Assembly: GCA_934149405.1 (NCBI GenBank)
Contig: CAKPEV010000001.1
Location: forward strand, 62,001-126,000
DNA from: an uncultured Clostridia bacterium
GTDB lineage: Bacteria; Bacillota; Clostridia; TANB77; UBA1234
DNA length: 64,000 bases
Direction: 5' to 3'
Below the pieces are notes generated by a model. The model had not been told where the DNA came from, made no database searches, and saw nothing but the letters and a program-made list of their open reading frames with translations. How positions within the stretch are numbered: the first letter of the stretch is position 1; each line of letters starts with the position of its first letter. Positions 57,434 through 64,000 of the stretch are shown piece by piece. A program made the position numbers and the translations under genes.

Positions 57434-58174
57434 TTATTTATAAAAAACTTTCATCAAGTACAAACCATGTGGTGGCAATGTCTTGCCGGCTCTGGTTCTG
57501 TCACCTGAAAGTATTATATCTTCTATTTCATTTTCATTTATTTTTCCAAGACCGACATCTACTATCGTTCCGCAGACTATTCGCACCATATTATATAAAA
57601 ATCCATCGCCTGTTAGTTCTATTTCTATTTTTCCATCGTGTTCTCTCATTTCTGCCTTTGTTATTGTTCTAACAGTAGTTTTTTTAGGGCTGCCACCTGA
57701 TGATTTAAAGCCTTTAAAATCATGCTCTCCCTCAAATTTCTTTAATGCTCTTCTCATAGCCTCTTTATCTAAATGGCTTGGCATATAAAACTCTCTATAT
57801 CTATCTAGTGCTGATGGAAATTCGTTATTGTTTATAATATATTTATATGTTTTTCCTTTTGCATTATATCTTGAATGAAATCTTTCATCAACTTCTTCTG
57901 CAGATTTTACAACTATGCTCTTAGGAAGTTTGGCATTTAATGCATAAGGTATTTTTTGAATTGGCACTTTCGAATTTGTTTTAAAATTGGCTGTTTGGCC
58001 ATAAGCATGAACACCCGCATCAGTTCTGCCTGAAGCTATTATTTCAATATCTTCTCCTGTTACATCTTTTAATGCTCTTTGCATTTCTCCTTGTATACTT
58101 GTTTTACCAGGTTGAATTTGCCACCCAGCAAAATTTTTTCCGTCATATTCTATTATTATTTTTATATTTCTCAT
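57434..58174 (-). CDS. truA: tRNA pseudouridine synthase TruA
   Basis: 246 residues. EYDGKNFAGWQIQP at the start, ASGRTDAGVHAYGQ with the catalytic Asp, FKGFKSSGG and FLYNMVRIVCGTI are TruA motifs. It modifies U38-40 in tRNA anticodon stems. The start overlaps the stop of the gene before it (TAATG). Confidence 0.95.
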   Translation of the reverse strand: MRNIKIIIEYDGKNFAGWQIQPGKTSIQGEMQRALKDVTGEDIEIIASGRTDAGVHAYGQTANFKTNSKVPIQKIPYALNAKLPKSIVVKSAEEVDERFHSRYNAKGKTYKYIINNNEFPSALDRYREFYMPSHLDKEAMRRALKKFEGEHDFKGFKSSGGSPKKTTVRTITKAEMREHDGKIEIELTGDGFLYNMVRIVCGTIVDVGLGKINENEIEDIILSGDRTRAGKTLPPHGLYLMKVFYK

Positions 58175-58803
58175 TATTTTATATAAACCTTAACTTCCTT
58201 TCCATTAACTAGTTTAGCAAATTTTTCGCCATCTTCTTTTTCACCGACAATGCTTCCATAATGAGTTGGGACTACGACATCTGCTGTGATTTCGTTTGCC
58301 AAATATGCTGCCTCATTATAATCCATTGTGTATTTTCCGCCTACAGGCAAAAATGCTACATCGCATTCTATGTTTAATAGTTCATCAATAGCATCTGTGT
58401 CTCCTGCTATATAATATTTAAGACCATCTAATTCTATTATATAACCAACCCAGTTTTCTTTTTTCTGATGATACATTTTTTCTTTATTGTATGCTGGCGT
58501 TGTTTCAAATTTTATATCATCAATTTCATATTCATTATTAGGCTCTACTATAATAATTTTGTTTTCATCTTGAAACAAACCCCTAGCCATTCCGTGTGTA
58601 CACTCTACAGTAATTATTTTGGTCTTTTCATTCATTACTTTTAATATATCTTCTTCTGAAAAATGATCATAGTGCCCATGCGTACAAAAAATATAATCTG
58701 CATCACTATAATCTTTATCTATCATAAAAGGGTCTATATATATCGTCTTGCTTCCCTCTATTTTTATACTACTATGACATGGAAGTTTTACATTATCTAA
58801 CAT
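58174..58803 (-). CDS. Metallo-beta-lactamase-fold hydrolase (UlaG/YtkL type)
   Basis: 209 residues. The metal motif CTHGHYDHFS is followed by GYIIELDGLKYYIAGDTDA and VVVPTHYGS. It is related to the UPF0173 metal-dependent hydrolases. The substrate is unknown. It is co-transcribed with truA. AGGAG site. Confidence 0.88.
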   Translation of the reverse strand: MLDNVKLPCHSSIKIEGSKTIYIDPFMIDKDYSDADYIFCTHGHYDHFSEEDILKVMNEKTKIITVECTHGMARGLFQDENKIIIVEPNNEYEIDDIKFETTPAYNKEKMYHQKKENWVGYIIELDGLKYYIAGDTDAIDELLNIECDVAFLPVGGKYTMDYNEAAYLANEITADVVVPTHYGSIVGEKEDGEKFAKLVNGKEVKVYIK

Positions 58804-58969
58804 ATTCTCTCTCCTTTTTAGGTTCTATAATTTTAAACTTTGCATAAAGTTAATTGATGCCTTTATTCTATCATACATAACCTATGATTTCAAATTTTAT
58901 AATTGGGTATTGATTTTTAAAACGAAAATTTATATAATGGCAGTATAATTTAATAAAGGAGGTATTTTT

Positions 58970-60254
58970 ATGACGTTTCTTAAAAATTACAAGCAAACGC
59001 TCATCCTGGTAGGATCTATAATTATAGGTGCTATTGTCGGAGTTATTTGGGGAGAAGGAGCTAAGGTGCTTAGCCCACTAGGAGACTTATTCATAAACTT
59101 AATGTTTATGGTAATCGTTCCTCTTATCTTTTTAACCATTTCAACTTCTATTTCAAAAATCAGCCATCCAAAGAGAGTTGGCAAAATACTTGGTACAACT
59201 GTACTTGTATTCGTTATAACATCAGTAGTTGCGGTCTTAATTGGTCTTGTTTTCACTTTTCCATTTGAGCTTGTTTCAAATACTGATGGTGCAAAAATCC
59301 TTGCTGAGCTTGGTGGCGAAGCAGCTGAAACAGAAGAATTATCTCTTTTACAAAGAACTGTTAGTGTTTTGACAGTAAATGATTTTTCAAAGTTACTATC
59401 AAAAGATAACATTATTGCAATTGTAGTATTCTCTATAATGTTTGGTTGTGCCATGAGAATGGCAGGAGAAAAAGCAAAACCTGTGCAAAATGTTTTAGAA
59501 GCTTTAACAGAAGTAATTATGAAAGTTATAACAATCATAATGTACTATGCACCTATCGGACTTGGTTGCTATTTTGCTTCATTTATTCGGTCAATTCGGT
59601 GCAAGCATTGCGGTTGGTTATTTAAAAACATTCGTAATCTACACTATCGCTTGTCTTTTCTGTTTCTTTGGTATGTATACATTGTATGCATTCATCGCGG
59701 GAGGCAAAGAAGGTGTTAAAAGATTTTGGAAGTTTGTTTTACCAGCAACATTAACAGCACTTGCAACATGTTCTAGTGCTGCATCAATTCCAGTTAACAT
59801 GCAAACTTCTAAAAATATAGGTGTTTCTGATGATATTGCTGAAACTTTGATTCCTCTTGGAACAAGTTTTCATAAAGATGGTTCAATAATCGGCTCTGTA
59901 TTTAAAGCAATGTTTTTGGTATGCTTATTTGGAACAAATGTATACACAGCAGGTGGTGTGCTTCAAATATTAGGTATTTCACTAATTGCAACACTTCTTG
60001 TAACTGCAGTTCCTATAGGTGGTGGAACAATATCTGAGACAATGATTATAACAATGCTTGGATATCCGCTTACAGCAGTTCCTATACTTACAACAATTGC
60101 TACAATTATAGATGCACCTGCAACTGTTTTAAATGTTGTTGGTGACAGTGCTTCTTCAATGCTTGCCGCAAGAATAGTTGATGGTAATGATTGGATGAAG
60201 AAAAGCGATTCAGCATCACCATCTAAAGATAAAAAACAAAAAATAAAAGCTTAA
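58970..60254 (+). CDS. Dicarboxylate/amino acid:cation symporter (DAACS), +1 shift at CGG
   Basis: 427 residues if the C at 59588 is skipped, the normal size. Eight or more membrane segments. LSPLGDLFINLMFMVIVPLI is in the N-terminal half; after the shift FASFIGQFGASIAVGYLKTF follows, then TCSSAASIPVNMQ, GTSFHKDGS and DAPATVLNVVGDSASSMLAARI. These are the substrate- and sodium-site blocks. Without the shift a 249-residue truncated protein lacking them would result. AAAGGAGG site. Probable substrates: glutamate, aspartate or serine/threonine. Confidence 0.83.
59588..59591 (+). other. Putative +1 recoding site CGGT in the symporter gene
   Basis: The upstream frame reads TCA TTT ATT CGG TCA ATT. 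Without the C it reads TCA TTT ATT GGT CAA TTC GGT, giving F-I-G-Q-F-G as in the family. An extra T in the TTT before it would also fit. Confidence 0.7.
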
Positions 60255-60261
60255 CAATAGC

Positions 60262-60298
60262 AAAAGTTCCAGCCCTCTTGGGCTGGAACTTTCTTATT
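60262..60298. terminator. Terminator between the symporter and the ClpX-like gene
   Basis: AAGTTCCAGCCC pairs with GGGCTGGAACTT around TCTT, with T residues to the right and A residues to the left. Confidence 0.9.
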
Positions 60299-60300
60299 TC

Positions 60301-61455
60301 TTATTCTTCCTCTTCTTTCTCAAAAGATATACATTTCCCGGTGTATTTTTTATTTTCGTCCAAGTACGTTAACTCGAAGTTTCCATCGGCTGTAACACAA
60401 AGTCTTCCACCTCTTGTATGTTGAAAAGCTTCAAATATAATTGGCATAAAAAGTTTTTCGATTTTACTGTTTAAATCTCTTACTCCCAGCTTTTCAATGT
60501 CAACTTCATCTACTATTCTTTCCCACAAAAGCGGATCGATAGATATTGTATCAACTCCAAGTGAGGCAAGCACTCTACATCCCTCTTGCATCGCAGACTC
60601 TTCCGAAAAGTAAATGATATCAATCAAATCGTCCTTTGTCATTTTTCTAAACTCTTCAATGATGCTGATTCTTCCAACAAGTTCAGGAATAAAGCCATAA
60701 TCGATGAGATCCTGTGCTGTATATTCCTCAGATTTGACAGATTTTTCTTCGGTTTTACTTGCAAATCCAATCCGCGTTTTCCTCGTTCTCTTATCCCTTA
60801 TCTCATCAAGCCCAACGCAAGCACCTGCCAAAATTATGGTGAGCTTTCCTGTATGAAACGGGATATTTTTTCCTATCGCTTGTTCTATTCCCTTATACCT
60901 TTCAGTCAAAGGAACATTTACGGTTGCGTCCTCAAAAAGTTTAAGTAACTCTTGTTGAACGGATTTTCCTGCAACGTCACGCTCATTAGTTGTAGAAATA
61001 ACTTTCTTATCGATTTCATCTATAAGAAGAATTCCTCTTTCTGCAATATCAAGCTCTCCTTTCGCTCTCTCAAGCAATCCTAAAAGCATGTTTTCAAGTT
61101 TGTCTCCAACATATCCTGCGGAAGTCATGGCTGTAACATTGGCTCTATACACAGGCACGTCAAAAGCCTCTTCAAGAGCTTTGAGCATTGTTGTCTTGCC
61201 AGTTCCAGTAGGTGCAATGAGAAACATTGACTTCATCTTTCCTTGGTATTCCGACATATACTCCTCAAGGAAATTCATGTACTGATTGTAGTAAGCAACA
61301 TACAGCAAATCCTTAATAGCCTTGTCTTGCCCAACAACCTTTCTTTTTATTAAAGGGATGTAAGATTCAACATTCTTCCGCAAGCAAGGAAATTCTTGAT
61401 ACATAGCTATTGCTTTGTCGAAGTCGCTGTCCAATTCTTTCTCAATATCATACAT
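60301..61455 (-). CDS. ClpX-like AAA+ ATPase of atypical composition
   Basis: 384 residues from the ATG at 61455 (GGAGG site). Walker A FLIAPTGTGKTTMLKA, Walker B ILLIDEIDKK, a block QQELLKLFEDATVNVP and GFIPELVGRISI are as in ClpX, but the zinc-binding domain is missing and the N-terminus differs. It may unfold proteins for an unknown partner. Base use is visibly richer in C and G than its neighbours. Two CGG codons (60772-60774 in KTRIGF and 61378-61380 in CLRKN) serve as arginine. Probably acquired by transfer. Confidence 0.8.
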   Translation of the reverse strand: MYDIEKELDSDFDKAIAMYQEFPCLRKNVESYIPLIKRKVVGQDKAIKDLLYVAYYNQYMNFLEEYMSEYQGKMKSMFLIAPTGTGKTTMLKALEEAFDVPVYRANVTAMTSAGYVGDKLENMLLGLLERAKGELDIAERGILLIDEIDKKVISTTNERDVAGKSVQQELLKLFEDATVNVPLTERYKGIEQAIGKNIPFHTGKLTIILAGACVGLDEIRDKRTRKTRIGFASKTEEKSVKSEEYTAQDLIDYGFIPELVGRISIIEEFRKMTKDDLIDIIYFSEESAMQEGCRVLASLGVDTISIDPLLWERIVDEVDIEKLGVRDLNSKIEKLFMPIIFEAFQHTRGGRLCVTADGNFELTYLDENKKYTGKCISFEKEEEE

Positions 61456-61538
61456 ATCTTTCTTCCTCCAATAACAAAATCTTTGGTTTACAAAATACAT
61501 TTTTGACATATTATATATTGTTTTTTGTGTCATTTCAA

Positions 61539-62156
61539 CTATTTTATGTTTTTTTCGGCATATATATTTAATTTTTTAGTTTCTTTCATATATGTTATCT
61601 CTACCAAATCACCATTTTCATTATATATTTTATATTGCAACATGATTTTCCCATCATCTTTTTTTTCATTTACATTAAAGCCCACTTCTTTAACTTTCTT
61701 TAAATAATCTCTAGCATCTTTTTTATTCGAATTTTCGATAAATACTTTTATCCATGTACTATTATATTCAATTTTATCAAGTTCACCATATTCAGGTACA
61801 GGAATAAAACTTCCAATTTCCTCACTTACAGGCCATGTGCTTGTCATTATTTTTTGTAATTTACCAGAATAAATGCTTTCTGCATATATTTCAACACCTC
61901 TATCCGTACATTTCATAACATCTGTGTATATATTGCTTAAATAGTCCACCTGCTCTGCAGAAAGATTGTTATAATCTATTTTCTCAAATTTATGAATTTC
62001 TTCAAGATTTATTTCCGTAGTTTGCTTAGTTTGTTCTACATTGTCTCTCTGAATATCATTATTATCATTGGATTTTTTAGTTTTTGGAATAAAAATTAGT
62101 AAAATCAAAGCTATTAAACATATTAAAAATATAATTTTCAACTTCTTCTTAGACAT
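61539..62156 (-). CDS. Membrane-anchored extracytoplasmic protein of unknown function
   Basis: 205 residues. KKKLKIIFLICLIALILLIFIP is an N-terminal anchor, followed by a polar linker of about 30 residues and an alpha/beta domain with FIPVPEYGELDKIEYN and an end KNIYAEKNI-like strand. I recognise no motif. GGAGG site. It stands alone between two unrelated genes. Confidence 0.65.
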   Translation of the reverse strand: MSKKKLKIIFLICLIALILLIFIPKTKKSNDNNDIQRDNVEQTKQTTEINLEEIHKFEKIDYNNLSAEQVDYLSNIYTDVMKCTDRGVEIYAESIYSGKLQKIMTSTWPVSEEIGSFIPVPEYGELDKIEYNSTWIKVFIENSNKKDARDYLKKVKEVGFNVNEKKDDGKIMLQYKIYNENGDLVEITYMKETKKLNIYAEKNIK

Positions 62157-62267
62157 TCAAACGCCTCCTTATATATTTATCTTACACTATTTATCATTTA
62201 GAATCAATTGACTTTTTCTGCTTTTTTATTTATTATATCCTTAGTAATTAAGAAAAGGAGAAACAAT

Positions 62268-64000
62268 ATGGCACTACTTAGTTTAAGCAATATAACTAAA
62301 TATTTTGGAAGCGATCTTATACTAAAAGATGTATCTTTAAATATAGAAAACAACCACAAAATAGGATTTGTTGGTGCAAATGGAAGTGGAAAAACAACAC
62401 TTTTTAAAATAATTGCAAACAAATTAAAACAAGATGAAGGCGATATATTTATATCTAAATCGACTAAAATAGCGTATGTAGACCAGTTCATAAATGCAAA
62501 CGAAAATATTAATATATATGATGACACACTTAGCGTTTTTAATAACCTTATTAAGCTTGAAGAAGAACTTGATAAAATAAATCATGAACTTTTAGAAAAT
62601 CACACTGAGGCTTTAATAAAAAGACAAGAAGAAATTATAAATAGCTATAAAAATAACGGAGGTTATACATATAAAAATTTAACCCGTTCAACCTTACTCG
62701 GCCTTGGTTTTACAGAAAATGAATTATCTCTTAATCTAGCAAGTTTGAGCGGTGGTCAAAAAACAAAAATAGCACTAGCAAAATTATTACTCAGCGATTC
62801 AAATTTGCTACTTTTAGATGAACCAACCAATAATTTAGATATAGAATCTATCGAATGGTTAGAAAACTTTTTAATGAATTATAAAGGAAGTTTTATTGTA
62901 ATTTCCCACGACAGATACTTTTTAGACAAAGTAACAAATGAAACAATAGAACTTGAAAACCATGTACTTAGTAGTTATTCTGGAAATTACTCAAAATATC
63001 TTGAACTAAAGAAAGAAAAAGAAACTGCAATGGCTAAAAAATATAGTTTGCAGCAAAAAGAAATAGAACGAATTGAAGGAATAATAGCTCAGCAGGTAAC
63101 ATGGAGTCAAGAGAGAAATTATAAAATAATAAGAAACAAACAAAAATCAATAGATAGAATCGAAAATGATATGGTAAAACCACCTGATGAATTAGATACA
63201 ATACACTTTAAATTCAAAACAATATCTGGTGGTAACAAAGAAGTTGTTGTCGCAAATGAGATTTCAAAATCTTTTGGTGAAAAAACATTATTAAATAAAG
63301 CTTCATTTATAGTATATAAAAAAGAAAGAGTATTTTTGCTTGGTCCCAATGGCTCTGGCAAAACAACAATTTTAAACATGGTTATGAAAGAAATACCATT
63401 AGATAGCGGAATTATAGATGTTGGCGGAAATATAAAAATTGCATATTACAAACAAACTTCTAATATAACTTTTTCTAATAAAAATGTTTTAGAGTACATG
63501 TGGGACATGTATCCAAAACTTACTCAAACCGAGATAAGGAGCGCACTTGCAGCATTTTTATTTAAAGGCGAAGATGCATTTAAAAATGTAAATGATTTAA
63601 GCGGTGGTGAAAAAGCAAGATTATCATTACTTAACTTAATGCTTTCAGAATCTAACTTTTTAATACTAGATGAACCAACAAACCATTTAGATATTCCATC
63701 GCGAGAGGCTTTAGAAAGTGCACTACTAGATTACGATGGTACACTTTTGATTGTTTCTCACGATAGATTTTTCATAAACAAATTAGCAACCAAAATCTAT
63801 TATATCGATAATCAAAAACTATCCGAATTCAAAGGAAATTATGACTTTTTTATATCAAACTTTGTAAAAAATGAGATAAAAAAAGAAAACACTGTAAGTC
63901 AAAATGCCTTGTCATACAAAGAGAAAAAGGAGCAAGAAGCCGCCAAAAGAAAAATTGAAAATAAGATTAAAAAAATAGAATCAGAAATGGAAGAACTAAA
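62268..64000 (+). CDS. ABC-F family ribosome-associated ATPase (3' end outside window)
   Basis: At least 577 residues from the ATG at 62268 (AAAAGGAG site). Two ABC domains in one chain: GANGSGKTTLFK, LSGGQKTKIALAKLL and LLLLDEPTNNLD in the first; LGPNGSGKTTILN, LSGGEKARLSLLNLML and FLILDEPTNHLD in the second. An inter-domain linker lies at about 235-315. No membrane segments. These are marks of ABC-F proteins (EttA/Uup/antibiotic-resistance type), which bind the ribosomal E site. The final coiled region continues past the edge. Confidence 0.93.
   Translation, partial: MALLSLSNITKYFGSDLILKDVSLNIENNHKIGFVGANGSGKTTLFKIIANKLKQDEGDIFISKSTKIAYVDQFINANENINIYDDTLSVFNNLIKLEEELDKINHELLENHTEALIKRQEEIINSYKNNGGYTYKNLTRSTLLGLGFTENELSLNLASLSGGQKTKIALAKLLLSDSNLLLLDEPTNNLDIESIEWLENFLMNYKGSFIVISHDRYFLDKVTNETIELENHVLSSYSGNYSKYLELKKEKETAMAKKYSLQQKEIERIEGIIAQQVTWSQERNYKIIRNKQKSIDRIENDMVKPPDELDTIHFKFKTISGGNKEVVVANEISKSFGEKTLLNKASFIVYKKERVFLLGPNGSGKTTILNMVMKEIPLDSGIIDVGGNIKIAYYKQTSNITFSNKNVLEYMWDMYPKLTQTEIRSALAAFLFKGEDAFKNVNDLSGGEKARLSLLNLMLSESNFLILDEPTNHLDIPSREALESALLDYDGTLLIVSHDRFFINKLATKIYYIDNQKLSEFKGNYDFFISNFVKNEIKKENTVSQNALSYKEKKEQEAAKRKIENKIKKIESEMEEL

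Noticed and set aside
2143..60254. Homopolymer sequencing errors as the full cause of the frameshifts
   Set aside because: Several breaks are near A or T runs, but all seven coincide with an in-frame CGG, and the ABC and M23 sites have no long run. Chance placement is unlikely. It is not excluded without reads, so it remains the main alternative.
2143..60254. Calling the six shifted genes pseudogenes
   Set aside because: Each has only the CGG shift or shifts, all family motifs and a normal joined length. Several are core functions.

Overview
The window comes from a low-GC, anaerobic, Gram-positive bacterium of the Clostridia. The evidence is the sporulation regulators (SpoIIID, SpoVT, a SpoVB-type flippase), a class III (oxygen-sensitive) ribonucleotide reductase, several S-layer-homology (SLH) proteins, AT-rich codon use and strong AAGGAGG-type ribosome binding sites. 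I see no rRNA, tRNA or CRISPR array. The left edge cuts a solenoid-repeat gene and the right edge cuts an ABC-F gene.

Layout. 1-6.1 kb: two tandem paralogous solenoid-repeat proteins, the complete one ending in a nucleotidyltransferase domain. 6.2-13.2 kb: housekeeping genes (queH, ruvB, a zinc ribbon, a LemA-like protein, a hydrolase, two SpoIIID-type regulators, ylmH). 13.3-22.7 kb: an S-layer locus with an SLH/FIVAR protein, a tyrosine recombinase, a promoterless 5'-truncated S-layer gene and, facing it, a complete S-layer gene with a strong promoter. 22.8-27.2 kb: an M23 peptidase and the anaerobic nucleotide reductase group (nrdD, glutaredoxin, nrdG, FTR-like protein). 27.6-34.7 kb: rqcH, two family-18 glycosidases, rhodanese, rqcP and HU. 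34.8-48.4 kb: spoVB, spoVT, a KAP-type NTPase, comF, another SLH protein, recD2, pilin-like proteins, yqeY, rpsU and rpsT. 48.6-64 kb: a DNA glycosylase, TraX, a two-component system, an ABC ATPase, thioredoxin, murI, a DUF3800 pair, pgeF, truA, a metallo-hydrolase, a dicarboxylate symporter, a ClpX-like ATPase and an ABC-F protein.

The most unusual signal is translational. Six otherwise intact genes (a nucleotidyltransferase, an M23 peptidase, a GH18-SLH protein, recD2, a LolD-type ATPase and a dicarboxylate symporter) are each broken by a +1 shift, recD2 twice. All seven breaks lie exactly at an in-frame CGG codon. Skipping the C and reading the next GGN as glycine restores every frame, several at conserved glycines, and gives normal family lengths. 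Scanning by eye, I found no other in-frame CGG in the AT-rich genes. The only ordinary CGG arginine codons are in three genes of atypical composition. This suggests that CGG is not a normal arginine codon here but a +1 shift signal or a four-base CGGN glycine codon. It is an inference that needs read-level, tRNA and peptide evidence.

The second system is the S-layer locus. A silent S-layer cassette and an expressed S-layer gene lie tail to tail and share inverted repeats at the third SLH motif. A tyrosine recombinase lies just outside the repeats. This is the geometry expected for switching the exposed S-layer region by inversion.
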